From JAVBMC01 sp031552845 (GTDB lineage: Bacteria > Verrucomicrobiota > Kiritimatiellia > RFP12 > DVOR01): a DNA stretch of 64,000 nucleotides. This document shows positions 47,554 through 56,530 of this stretch, piece after piece. Where the stretch lies: contig JAVBMC010000001.1 in the NCBI GenBank assembly GCA_031552845.1, positions 8,000 to 71,999 of the forward strand. The letters are read 5' to 3'. The translations under genes and the position numbers were made by a program. The first letter of the stretch is position 1. Each line of letters opens with the position of its first letter. Under the pieces are notes generated by a model. It did no database searches, was not told the DNA's origin, and saw only the letters and a list, made by a program, of their open reading frames with translations.

Positions 47554-50500
47554 ATGCAGAATACAATTATTACAGCCTCGGCAGGAACCGGCAAAACATT
47601 TGCATTGGCAACGCGCTTGATCGGACTCATGGTTTTGGGCGCGAAGCCGGAGTGTATCGTGGCGCTGACGTTCTCACGCGCTGCCGCCGGTGAAATCTTT
47701 GCTCGCGTGGCGCAACGGCTGGCAGAAGCCGCCACTGATGAAGCTATGGCGGCCAAGGAATCCGCGAATCTGCTGCGCGGGGAGGGACTCCCGAAACACT
47801 GGCAGGAGGCTTTGGCTGGACACTATCCGGAGGGAGTGCCGCAAGCGGTGTTCTCACAGTTGCTGCGTACGTTTATCGAACGTCAGCAGATGTGTTTGAT
47901 TGGGACGATCGATTCGTTCATGGGGCGGATTTTGGGGTTCTTTCCGTTTGAGCTGGGGCTCCATGGTTCCGTGCAAATGATGGATGACTTTTTCGAACGC
48001 CAGACGCAGACGGCGGTACTGCGGGAGTTGTTCGGACAGGCGGGGCTGCCGGAGAGTTTCTTTAAGGGCTTTCAGTTGGCGTTGGCGGGGCGTGAGAGCA
48101 AGACGTTCTCCGACATGTTGCGGGTGTATGTGGACAGCTGGCATGAGATTTTCCTAGACCATCCCCGTGCGGATGCATGGGGGCAGTGTGAAGTGATTTG
48201 GCCTGAGGGTACGCCCTTTGAGGTGCAGGGGGATTTGCCAGCGTTGGCGGATCGGTTGGCGAGTGAGATTACGCCTTTGCTGACGACCGAAAAACAGCTC
48301 GTGGCTTGGGAGGCTTTTGTTGTGTTCGTGCGTGGGTTCAACGGCTCGTGGAGCGATAAGCCGCGCGTGTTTACGAATCTGGTGGGGGCGTATCAGCCGA
48401 AGTCGGATGCGTATGAGTTCAATTGCGGTGGTAAAAAGGTTTCGCTGGCCGGAACGCTGGCTGTGTTGGTGCGTACGGCTGTCGAGGCGGTGTTTGCCGT
48501 GACGCTGGATAAGCTGTGTGAACGTACGCAGGGGATTTATTGCTTGCTGAAGGAGTATGAGCAGATCTATGCGCGTAGGACGCGGCAGCGGGGGTATCTT
48601 GTCTTTTCGGATGTGCCGCGGCTGATTGCTGAGATGAATCCGGTAGTACGGCAGAATATTGAATATCGTTTCGATACGCGCTTGCAGCATTGGGCGTTGG
48701 ATGAGTTTCAGGATACATCGCACGCGCAATGGAATGTCATCAACAATCTCACAGAGGAAGTGCTGCAGTCGGCAGAGGGCGACCGTTCGCTGTTGGTTGT
48801 TGGCGATTTGAAACAAGCCATCTATGGCTGGCGGGGCGGGGACATTGATATCTTTAAGCGTGAGATTACATCGGGCAAATATCAGTTGCAGAGCTTGGTG
48901 GAGTCTTACCGTTATGGACCTTGCATTACGAAGTTAGTGAATACGATTTTTGATGGTGAGGCGTTAGGGGCGTTCGTCGAGCAGGAAGGCGTGCCGGAAG
49001 CTGCCGAGGCTTGGCGGGGATTGTGGCAGCCGCATCGTACGGCTTTGTCGCGTAGTGATTATGTGTCTATCCTCCAACTACCAAAGTCAAGTGCGCGTGC
49101 GGTTGGGGATGCCGAGAAATGGAAACCTTATTTTGATCCCACTATTGCGTATTTGAAACGCGTGCAGCCATGGCTGCGGGGGATTTCCTGCGCGGTGTTG
49201 GTCAACCGCAATCGGGAGGGGCTGGCTTTTGCGGATGCGCTGCGCGCGGCGGATATCCCGGTGGTCTGGGAAGGTGAGAGTGCGGTTTCTGATACGCCGG
49301 TTGTGATGGCACTGTTGAACTTGCTCTTGCTGGCAGAGCATCCGGGGGATACCTTGGCATGGAAACACTTGCAGGCTACGCCGCTGCCGGCGGTATTGTT
49401 CCCGCAGGCGTCGCGTGTACAGATTGCGCGTGTGGTGTCCGAAAGCATTTCCCGCGCCGGATTGCCGGAGACGCTGCGGGCGTATTGTAAGGCGATTGCG
49501 GAAAAGACGTTGGTTGCCGAAGATGCTTTTGTGCAGGGACGGCTGGATGCGTTGGTGCGGGCTGCGGTAACTTTTGCGGCAGAGGCCCTGCCGGGTGAAA
49601 CGTTGACAGACTTCGTTGATTTTGTTGTCGCCTCGCGCAGCCGTGATACAACCGATACCACACGCGTGCGGGTGCTGACCGTTCACCGCAGTAAGGGGCT
49701 TGGTTTTGATTGTGTGATTCTTCCGCTGATTCCGGCGCGTTCGTTAGTGGCGTTGCCGCAACAGGATGCGATCTTCAATCCTGACGGTAAGTGGCTGCTG
49801 GTCACGCCACCAAAGGATTTGATTCAGCACTGCCTGGAGCTCAATAAGGCGTATGAAAAGACGCTCGCCAAAAACACCTTTGAGAATATCTGTGCAGCCT
49901 ATGTGGCGATGACGCGAGCCAAGCATGCGCTCATTGCGCTGGTGCCGACGCATTCGACTCCCACGCCTTACTTCACGAAGTATTTGACCGACCGTTTAGC
50001 ACCTGAACCGCACGATGGTCCGTTGTATGAAGCAGGCGATCCAGCATGGTATCTGACTGTGGCGAAAGATTTGAAGGCTGTGGAAAGAGCGCAAGCTGTT
50101 TCCACACCGCGCTCGTTTACACGAGCGCCCCGTAAGAGTTTGAGGCAGTATGCGCCATCCGATGTGCTTATGCAGGGGCGGCGTGCCGGTGAGCTGTTTG
50201 TGGCGCAACGGGCTATTCAGCGCGGTATTGATTTGCACGCGCGTTTGCAGGCGATTGATTGGGTTGAGCCGGAGCGATGGGATTATGGGCTGACTTGTTT
50301 GGATGAAGGCACGCCGTTCCGGCAGGCGTTCCTCAAGCCGGAGGGCTTTGCCGAGCTCTGGCGTGAGCGGGCGTTTGAATGGTTTGATGATAGTACGCGC
50401 AGCTGGTATTCGGGCAACTTTGACCGCGTTGTGTTTCGGCGTGATGATGACGGTTTGGCGGCTGTGATTTATGATTATAAATCCTCTTCTCCACGGGTGG

Positions 50501-50682
50501 GAGAGATGGCGGAGGCTTTTGAGCTGCGTCAGCAAAAACATTATGCACCACAGTTAAGCATTTATCGCCGTGCCTTGGCGCAGTTGGCCGGGATTCCAGA
50601 GGGACGTATCGAAACAGTGTTGTTGTTGACGGAGACAGGCGCGGCGGTGACGGTTCCGTTAGAGACTGGAAGCGGCGGATAG
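47554..50682 (+). CDS. AddA-like UvrD-family helicase-nuclease subunit
   Basis: A 1042-residue superfamily 1 helicase. Walker A is in TASAGTGKTFAL at the N-terminus (about residues 7-18); motif Ia is VALTFSRAAAGEI; motif II is LDEFQDTSHAQW (about 382); motif III is VVGDLKQAIYGWRGGD; motif V/VI regions are VLTVHRSKGLGFDCVILP and YVAMTRAKHAL. A C-terminal PD-(D/E)XK nuclease shows GNFDRVVFRRD and VIYDYKSS (about 973). This domain order is that of AddA. It would unwind and degrade broken DNA ends together with the upstream AddB-like protein. The spacing of 3 nt implies tight co-translation. Confidence 0.9.
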   Translation: MQNTIITASAGTGKTFALATRLIGLMVLGAKPECIVALTFSRAAAGEIFARVAQRLAEAATDEAMAAKESANLLRGEGLPKHWQEALAGHYPEGVPQAVFSQLLRTFIERQQMCLIGTIDSFMGRILGFFPFELGLHGSVQMMDDFFERQTQTAVLRELFGQAGLPESFFKGFQLALAGRESKTFSDMLRVYVDSWHEIFLDHPRADAWGQCEVIWPEGTPFEVQGDLPALADRLASEITPLLTTEKQLVAWEAFVVFVRGFNGSWSDKPRVFTNLVGAYQPKSDAYEFNCGGKKVSLAGTLAVLVRTAVEAVFAVTLDKLCERTQGIYCLLKEYEQIYARRTRQRGYLVFSDVPRLIAEMNPVVRQNIEYRFDTRLQHWALDEFQDTSHAQWNVINNLTEEVLQSAEGDRSLLVVGDLKQAIYGWRGGDIDIFKREITSGKYQLQSLVESYRYGPCITKLVNTIFDGEALGAFVEQEGVPEAAEAWRGLWQPHRTALSRSDYVSILQLPKSSARAVGDAEKWKPYFDPTIAYLKRVQPWLRGISCAVLVNRNREGLAFADALRAADIPVVWEGESAVSDTPVVMALLNLLLLAEHPGDTLAWKHLQATPLPAVLFPQASRVQIARVVSESISRAGLPETLRAYCKAIAEKTLVAEDAFVQGRLDALVRAAVTFAAEALPGETLTDFVDFVVASRSRDTTDTTRVRVLTVHRSKGLGFDCVILPLIPARSLVALPQQDAIFNPDGKWLLVTPPKDLIQHCLELNKAYEKTLAKNTFENICAAYVAMTRAKHALIALVPTHSTPTPYFTKYLTDRLAPEPHDGPLYEAGDPAWYLTVAKDLKAVERAQAVSTPRSFTRAPRKSLRQYAPSDVLMQGRRAGELFVAQRAIQRGIDLHARLQAIDWVEPERWDYGLTCLDEGTPFRQAFLKPEGFAELWRERAFEWFDDSTRSWYSGNFDRVVFRRDDDGLAAVIYDYKSSSPRVGEMAEAFELRQQKHYAPQLSIYRRALAQLAGIPEGRIETVLLLTETGAAVTVPLETGSGG

Positions 50683-50698
50683 GCTGGAGCGTTGAGAA

Positions 50699-50727
50699 TT
50701 GATTTGCGCATTTAAATATGGTATTCT
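50699..50727 (+). promoter_or_regulatory. Promoter of the surface-polysaccharide cluster
   Basis: TTGATT (50699-50704), a 17-bp spacer and TATTCT (50722-50727). The GTG at 50,734 is 7 nt beyond the -10 box, where the transcript is expected to start. Confidence 0.6.
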
Positions 50728-50733
50728 AAGCAC

Positions 50734-51804
50734 GTGAGTGATGTAAAAACTAGTTCAACCGGTTTACGGCGTTTATTGTGGTGGGGACGCAGCGATACGG
50801 CGTATTCCCGCAATAGCATGGTGCGAAGTCTCCTCGCTAAGTTGGGCTGGAGCTGTGTGGACTTTGCGCCTCGGGTCTCGTGTCTTGGTGATTGGGAGGC
50901 GGCGTTTCGGAGGCTTCCTCCTGTTGAAGCGGTGTGGGTGCCATGTTTCCGTCAGCGTGATTTGGTCGCGGCCGCACGTTATGCCAAGCGTAAAGACATT
51001 CCGTTGATTTTTGATCCGCTAATCAGCAGTTACGATAAGCTGGTGTTTGAACGGCGCAAGGTGGAGGAACATTCCGTACAAGCCGAACGGTTGCGGCAGG
51101 ATGAGGCCGCTCTCTTTGCGCTGGCCGATGTTGTTGTGGCGGACACAATCTGTCACAGGCGGTTTTTCTGTGAGAGCCTAGAAGTGCCCGAATCGAAGGT
51201 GCATGTTGTTTATGTCGGGGCTGAGGAGATGTTTAAACCGTTGCCGCATCAGCCAAACGATGTGCCGGAGGTATTATTCTATGGCAGCTTCATTCCTTTA
51301 CAAGGCACGCAGATAATTGTTGAGGCGGCAAAGCTGTATCAAGGGCCGCCTGTGCGTTGGACATTGTTGGGAGAAGGGCCTCTAAAAAGTATTTGCGAAG
51401 CCGCCGCGAAGGGATGCCCGAACATTTCGTTTGAGCCGTATGTTCCTTATGACCAATTACCTGAACGGATCAGCCGCGCTGATATTCTGTTGGGAGTATT
51501 CGGCGAAACGCCAAAGGCGGTGCGTGTGATTCCTAATAAAGTCTTTCAAGCCTTAGCCTGCGGACGCCCGGTGGTGACGAGCGCTTCAAGTGCCTATCCG
51601 ACAACAGCGGCGGAAGCCACTGGGTTAACCTTCGTCCAACAGGCAGATGCCGGTGCGCTGGTGTCTGCTATTGCACGATTGGCGGAAAAGTCTACAGAGT
51701 TGCCGATGTTGGGCAAACAGGCACGTCACTACTTTGACAGTTATTTCAGTGCGGCGGTTGTTCAGCAGCAATTGGCACGCGTATTGCAGCTTGCTGGAGT
51801 ATGA
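50734..51804 (+). CDS. Glycosyltransferase (GT-B fold, GT4-like)
   Basis: A 356-residue enzyme. The donor half has VLFYGSFIPLQGTQIIVEAA, WTLLGEGPLKS, ISFEPYVPYDQLPERISRADILLGVFGET and KVFQALACGRPVVT, the usual nucleotide-sugar site of GT4 enzymes with the conserved Ala/Gly loop. The N-terminal half is a Rossmann-like acceptor domain. The start is GTG, placed at the predicted transcript start, so translation is probably leaderless; no ribosome site precedes it. First gene of the cluster to 56.4 kb; the sugar and acceptor are unknown. Confidence 0.78.
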   Translation: MSDVKTSSTGLRRLLWWGRSDTAYSRNSMVRSLLAKLGWSCVDFAPRVSCLGDWEAAFRRLPPVEAVWVPCFRQRDLVAAARYAKRKDIPLIFDPLISSYDKLVFERRKVEEHSVQAERLRQDEAALFALADVVVADTICHRRFFCESLEVPESKVHVVYVGAEEMFKPLPHQPNDVPEVLFYGSFIPLQGTQIIVEAAKLYQGPPVRWTLLGEGPLKSICEAAAKGCPNISFEPYVPYDQLPERISRADILLGVFGETPKAVRVIPNKVFQALACGRPVVTSASSAYPTTAAEATGLTFVQQADAGALVSAIARLAEKSTELPMLGKQARHYFDSYFSAAVVQQQLARVLQLAGV

Positions 51805-51838
51805 CTAACATTGCATTTGATATGGTTTGTAAAACGTA

Positions 51839-53644
51839 ATGAAAAAACGCTTGACTATTGTTGCTATTGCATATGATTTAACTTCGTTCGCTGCCTTAAG
51901 AAGTGAATGTGAACAAATCGCTGCTGCATGTGACACGGGGTTTGCCTTCTTGGCTCATTATGGCGGCGATGATCTGTGTCATAACACTGGATGTTTGCCC
52001 GCCTTTCCAGAAGATACTGAATGGGTGTATTTCTGCCAAAGTTTCTATGAAGCCTTACCCAACCGTGTTTTGCAGAAAATGGTTTCTGTTTTAGAGACCC
52101 ATGAACAGTGGCCTTTCCTTATTGCAGAAACAGGTGCGGAAGCTATCCTGTGTGATTCGGTTTTGCCTACTCCGTTGCCGTCTTTGAGTCACTGTGTCAT
52201 CCGCAAAAGTGCTTTAGTAGAATTTACTTTCCGCAATGATTTTATTGGAGATTTCCCTTGGCTGAATTTGTTGTTTTTTTCACAGTTTTCATCGTTCCCA
52301 ACGCTTCGAGTTGATCTTTTAGAATTGAAAAGACCTCCAACTCCCATGAGCGTTTGTTGGCTGCGCAAATACACATTGTTTTTACAAGTCAGTATGAGTC
52401 GACTTGCGGCTGGTGATAGCAACCGTATTAAAACGATGTTTGCGCTGGACGCATCCCAACGTGTATTGGAGTGGAGAGACCGGGGAGACGCATCTCTTTT
52501 GGTGTGTCTCTGTGATGTGGTAAAAGAATGGAAGAAAATGGGTTGGCTGGCGTATTTGTCAAAAGAATCCTGCCGTTTCTCCACGCGTCTCTTACGGAAA
52601 GATAAGTTCAGAAAAAAATTGACACAAGCGTCTGTTTTTGGCACTGAAATTGTAAATATTGTTCGATTGTTTTTGCCAAAGCGAGCTGCTCCTCGATGCA
52701 TCGCAGGGCTATCTGATCCGCAAGTCATTTTTCATTATCACTACTCCGGTTACTACAGTACGTCAAATCTTGGTGATTATATTCAAACACTTGCAACTCG
52801 TTCCGCTTTACGGACTTTGTTTCCCCATGCGTCGTTTGTGTCTCATGAGCGTGATCATTTGAGCAGTTATAGTGGTGGGCCCGCTTTGGTGGTATTACAA
52901 GGATGGTTTGCCAACACATTTGGATTCCTGCCCAATAAAGAGAAACTTCTCCCGGTGTTCTTAGGGGCTCATTTTTGTAAACGTGTAAAGTTTTTTTTAC
53001 GTATTGCTCAAAAGGCCGGATATTTTAAAGATGAGGAAGTTGGCTGTCGCGATCTTGCGACATTAAAGTTTTGCAACACTGTCGGGATTCCAGCCTATTA
53101 TTCCCGTTGCTTAACCCTAACGTTTCCACGCCGTAGTCATCCGCCAGCTGCCGGAAAAGTTTTTTTTGTCGATGTACCTCCTGAGTATCTGGCAGGCTTT
53201 CCTGATGAGTTAATCCGAGACGCGGTCATTGTTTGGCAACGAAAAATATTTTCGCCGATCAAGAATGAGTACGGTGCATTGCTTGAGCATGCAGAGATGA
53301 TGTTGCAAAAGTATGCAACGGAGGCACGGCTTGTCGTAACCACGGCATTACATTGTGCATCACCATGTTTAGCCATGGGCATTCCTGTTTTGTTATTCCA
53401 AGCGAACACTGAGATGGGCGGACGGTTTGGTTCGCTGACAGGCATATTAAAAACATATACGTTGCAGGATCTACAGAGCGGAAACGTCCCATTGACCGGT
53501 GATATGCCCGATATTACAGAGTTAAAAAATGCCATATTGGACAATTTGAGGCAATCTGTTTATCGAAAAACAGATGTCACGTGCAATGCGGCAGAATTAT
53601 TAGATGCACGTAAGCGGATTGCCAGCAGTGCCGTAACTACATAA
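51839..53644 (+). CDS. Polysaccharide pyruvyl transferase-family protein with an extra N-terminal domain
   Basis: A 601-residue protein. The C-terminal 290 residues (from about 305: YSTSNLGDYIQTLATRSAL, then ALVVLQGWF, VVTTALHCASPCLAMGIPVLL) match the polysaccharide pyruvyl transferase family, which adds ketal-linked pyruvate to surface glycans. The N-terminal 280 residues (KKRLTIVAIAYDLTSFAALR, then DTEWVYFCQSFYEALP) look like a degenerate nucleotide-sugar transferase fold of GT2 type, without a clear DxD; that part is uncertain. GC content is visibly lower than in flanking genes, as in the next gene, which suggests acquisition of this part of the cluster by transfer. Confidence 0.65.
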   Translation: MKKRLTIVAIAYDLTSFAALRSECEQIAAACDTGFAFLAHYGGDDLCHNTGCLPAFPEDTEWVYFCQSFYEALPNRVLQKMVSVLETHEQWPFLIAETGAEAILCDSVLPTPLPSLSHCVIRKSALVEFTFRNDFIGDFPWLNLLFFSQFSSFPTLRVDLLELKRPPTPMSVCWLRKYTLFLQVSMSRLAAGDSNRIKTMFALDASQRVLEWRDRGDASLLVCLCDVVKEWKKMGWLAYLSKESCRFSTRLLRKDKFRKKLTQASVFGTEIVNIVRLFLPKRAAPRCIAGLSDPQVIFHYHYSGYYSTSNLGDYIQTLATRSALRTLFPHASFVSHERDHLSSYSGGPALVVLQGWFANTFGFLPNKEKLLPVFLGAHFCKRVKFFLRIAQKAGYFKDEEVGCRDLATLKFCNTVGIPAYYSRCLTLTFPRRSHPPAAGKVFFVDVPPEYLAGFPDELIRDAVIVWQRKIFSPIKNEYGALLEHAEMMLQKYATEARLVVTTALHCASPCLAMGIPVLLFQANTEMGGRFGSLTGILKTYTLQDLQSGNVPLTGDMPDITELKNAILDNLRQSVYRKTDVTCNAAELLDARKRIASSAVTT

Positions 53645-53667
53645 GGAGAATGGAAGGGGATGGTTTC

Positions 53668-54789
53668 GTGAAACTTATGGTTGTTAAAGATCGAAATGTG
53701 CTGAATACTTGGTTCTTGGCACAATTTGTCAATGATTTGGCATATGCCGGTATGAATGTCTGCCTAGTTGCAAGTACATTTTCAAAAGAGGGGCATGGTG
53801 TTGCACTCGATTCTCGTATCAGGTACATAAATCTTTGCGGAGGGGCAAAGCATTTCTTTTCAAAGACATTTTACTTTTTATTGGACCATCTTGGCCTAAC
53901 ATTTTTGCTGTATCGCCGTTTGATTGCGATCGAACGTCCGGATGTGATTATTTGTTATTTTCCAGTTGATGCCGTTAACGTTCTGTTATTTGCTAAGCAC
54001 GCTGTTCCTGTCGTTCAAATGATGCATGGATGCCCCAAGATGTTGCTGTCATCCGTATTTTACAAAAACAATATTAATCGGATGTTGCAACGGCGGATTC
54101 TGCCACGTGTCACATGTTTTCAAGTATTACACAACTCATTTCGTCCGATGGTGCGTGAATTCTTTCCTCAAGCAAATGTTTGTGTGATTCCTAATGCCGT
54201 CGTTCAGCCTCCTGAGCGTGATGTTCGTGATCTGACGCAATGTAATTACACTGTTATTTATGTCGCAAGAATTGAACGTGAAGGGAAAAGGCAGCATCTT
54301 GCAATTCAAGCTTTTGCACAAATCGCGTCACGGCACCCGCAGTGGAGTTTAGAGTTCTGGGGCTTGGACAAGTATCCTGCCTATCATGCGGAACTTGAGC
54401 AAATGATTCAAGAGCATAATTTGAAAGATCGCATCTGTATTAAGGGATATTCAAAAAAGATCCGCAGTGTTTATCAGGCTGCCGACATCCATTTGTTCCC
54501 TAGCGCGCACGAAGGATTCAGTTTGGCGCTGGCAGATGGCATGGCTATGGGACTTCCTTCAATTGGGTTTTATGATGCGCCATCAATAAATGAGTTGATT
54601 GTGAATGGCGAAAATGGATTTCTTGTGCACAATGTGGATGAATTAAGTCATGCTCTTGATTGTTTGATGAGTAATCAATCTTTGCGTGTGTCTATGGGAC
54701 ATAAAGCTCGGTTATCTGTCAGGCAATATGCCCCCGAACATGTGATTGCTGCTTGGCATCGCGAGTTGCAGTCTATTGCATTGAGATAA
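53668..54789 (+). CDS. Glycosyltransferase family 4
   Basis: A 373-residue GT-B enzyme. The acceptor domain begins KLMVVKDRNVLNTWFLAQFV; the donor domain has VIYVARIEREGKRQHLAIQAFA, LEFWGLDKYPAYHAEL, ICIKGYSKKIRSVYQAADIHLFPSAHEGFSLALADGMAMGLP (with the E-x7-E type EGFSLALADGMA) and NELIVNGENGFLV. GTG 53,668 has a well-spaced GAAGGGG site; the ATG at 53,650 lies 1 nt from an AGGAG, too close to be a good start. It follows the pyruvyl transferase gene directly. AT-rich like its neighbour. Confidence 0.85.
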   Translation: MKLMVVKDRNVLNTWFLAQFVNDLAYAGMNVCLVASTFSKEGHGVALDSRIRYINLCGGAKHFFSKTFYFLLDHLGLTFLLYRRLIAIERPDVIICYFPVDAVNVLLFAKHAVPVVQMMHGCPKMLLSSVFYKNNINRMLQRRILPRVTCFQVLHNSFRPMVREFFPQANVCVIPNAVVQPPERDVRDLTQCNYTVIYVARIEREGKRQHLAIQAFAQIASRHPQWSLEFWGLDKYPAYHAELEQMIQEHNLKDRICIKGYSKKIRSVYQAADIHLFPSAHEGFSLALADGMAMGLPSIGFYDAPSINELIVNGENGFLVHNVDELSHALDCLMSNQSLRVSMGHKARLSVRQYAPEHVIAAWHRELQSIALR

Positions 54790-54795
54790 CGTCAC

Positions 54796-56418
54796 ATGCG
54801 AAATACATTGATTGAGTGGTGGTGGCGGTTTTTTTGCGAGGCGGCGTATCGGTGTTGTGTTTACGTGAAGTTCTGGCTGGCTGGAAGGCGGTATCTCGTC
54901 AAGGATACGCCTGCCGAGCAGGTGCAAAAGATTCTAGCGGAGCAGCTGCCTGCCGGGTATGCGCCGATTGTGCTGAAGCAATTTCAACAAGCATCTAATT
55001 TGACTGTTGAGCTTGAGGGAGGCTGGGTTGTCAAGTTCCCACGGAATAAGACGGTTGCCTATCGTATGAAGAAGGAAGCCCGTCTGTTGAAGGCGATCAA
55101 GGAACAGTTGGGAGATGCAGTGCCGTTCTGTGAGTTCTTTGAAATGTCTTATCCGTTCTCTATTTACCAGAAGATGCCGGGAAGGCCTTTGCGGGATATT
55201 TACGAAAAAGAGTGGCAGGGGCAGATGCCACTGGCGGCGTGGGAGGAGTTAGGACGTCTTGTCGGTGCGTTGCATATGGTTCGCCTACGTGGGTGGAACC
55301 GGCGGAGCATGCGCTGGTATTCAATTATCCGTTGTTTTAAGGCGTTGCTGTATGTGCCGGCCTGCAAGCGTCATTTGTCTGCCGAGGAGTATCGCCTGTT
55401 GAAGAAATGCGGCTGGCGTGCATTTTGCCAGTCACTGGATATCCCGCATTGGCGGATCAATCACGGTGATTTACATGGCGGAAATGTTCTCTATAGTGAA
55501 GACGGCAAATTGTCGCTGATTGATTTTATTGATACGACTTATCGTCCTGTTTATTTGGATATCCGTAAATTGTTATCCTCGGAGGTGCGGGTGCGGGAGT
55601 TTTTCACGGCCTACTCTCAAATTCGCAAGGGGGTGATCATGAGTGATTTCTGGGCTATGTGTATTATCACCGATTTGCGTACGGATTTGAGTCGCGGCCT
55701 TCCAACGGCACAAGTATATGCGAAGTTATGCACTAATCTGGACCACTGTCGCGAGGCGGTTGCAGAGGAAGAATCCTCCGGCAAGCTGGCTTGGTTTCGC
55801 AAGAAGGCTCTCTATGAGCGGTATCGGCGGTTGCTCTCATTTATATGTTGTACAATGCTGGGGACTGTGTTGCTGTTTGGGCGCAGCAAGTGGGAGTTGG
55901 GACATCCATTAATTGAGGAAGGCCTCATGGCAGGCGGCTGCTTTTTGGCGGGGATAGGGGCATTTGGACGAATTTGGTCTGCATTGTACATCGCCGGGTA
56001 TAAGAACCGAACGTTGGTGCAAGACGGGCCTTATTCGCTTTGTCGCAATCCTCTTTATCTCTTCAGCCTGATTGGTGCGTTGGGGGTAGGTTTGGTGTCG
56101 GAGACAGTCACCATTCCGCTGTGTGTTTTGGCCGCATTCATCTGTTATTATCCGGTGGTGATTCGGCGTGAAGAGTCGCGCTTGTTTGAACGCTTCGGGC
56201 AAGATTATCGCGATTATCAGGAAGGGGTACCTGCTTTCTGGCCGCGTCTGAAAGCGGTTTTCAACCTGAGTCAGCCGGAATCTTATGTTGTGCGCCCGAG
56301 GGTTTTCTTTTTACGGATTATTGATGCGTTATGGTTCTTTTGGTTAATTGGTATATTAGAGTTCCTTGAGGCATTGCACGAGAAGGGGCTTGTGCCGATT
56401 TACTTCAATCTCTTTTAA
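54796..56418 (+). CDS. Fusion of an aminoglycoside-phosphotransferase/kinase-like domain and an isoprenylcysteine methyltransferase-like membrane domain
   Basis: A 540-residue protein of two parts. Residues about 40-330 are a kinase-like fold: the nucleotide-lysine region is GGWVVKFPRNKTVAYRMKKE, the catalytic loop INHGDLHGGNVLY and the metal site LSLIDFIDT, as in APH or lipopolysaccharide kinases. Residues about 350-480 have several membrane helices and the ICMT/phospholipid methyltransferase signature NRTLVQDGPYSLCRNPLYL followed by EESRLFERFGQDYRDY. A final hydrophobic stretch precedes the C-terminus. Cluster context suggests phosphorylation and methylation of a lipid-linked glycan or lipid; that is inference. 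GC content returns to the normal range. Confidence 0.8.
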   Translation: MRNTLIEWWWRFFCEAAYRCCVYVKFWLAGRRYLVKDTPAEQVQKILAEQLPAGYAPIVLKQFQQASNLTVELEGGWVVKFPRNKTVAYRMKKEARLLKAIKEQLGDAVPFCEFFEMSYPFSIYQKMPGRPLRDIYEKEWQGQMPLAAWEELGRLVGALHMVRLRGWNRRSMRWYSIIRCFKALLYVPACKRHLSAEEYRLLKKCGWRAFCQSLDIPHWRINHGDLHGGNVLYSEDGKLSLIDFIDTTYRPVYLDIRKLLSSEVRVREFFTAYSQIRKGVIMSDFWAMCIITDLRTDLSRGLPTAQVYAKLCTNLDHCREAVAEEESSGKLAWFRKKALYERYRRLLSFICCTMLGTVLLFGRSKWELGHPLIEEGLMAGGCFLAGIGAFGRIWSALYIAGYKNRTLVQDGPYSLCRNPLYLFSLIGALGVGLVSETVTIPLCVLAAFICYYPVVIRREESRLFERFGQDYRDYQEGVPAFWPRLKAVFNLSQPESYVVRPRVFFLRIIDALWFFWLIGILEFLEALHEKGLVPIYFNLF

Positions 56419-56469
56419 ACTGCGTGCGGCATATCAGATTTGTTTAATATTTGCAATTTGTTTGGCGCG

Positions 56470-56501
56470 CTAACATTGCGCTAACAGAAGTTTGGTTTAA
56501 T
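56470..56501 (+). promoter_or_regulatory. Pho-box-like promoter of the pstB operon
   Basis: Two direct repeats CTAACA start at 56,470 and 56,481, exactly 11 bp apart inside a GCGCTAACA repeat, followed 9 bp later by TTTAAT (56,496-56,501). Eleven-bp spaced TTAACA/CTGTCA-type repeats abutting the -10 box are how PhoB and PhoP sites are built, replacing the -35 element. This fits activation by the PhoB encoded downstream. Confidence 0.6.
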
Positions 56502-56530
56502 AGCGGCGTTGTGAGTTTGAAGGAGTTGGC

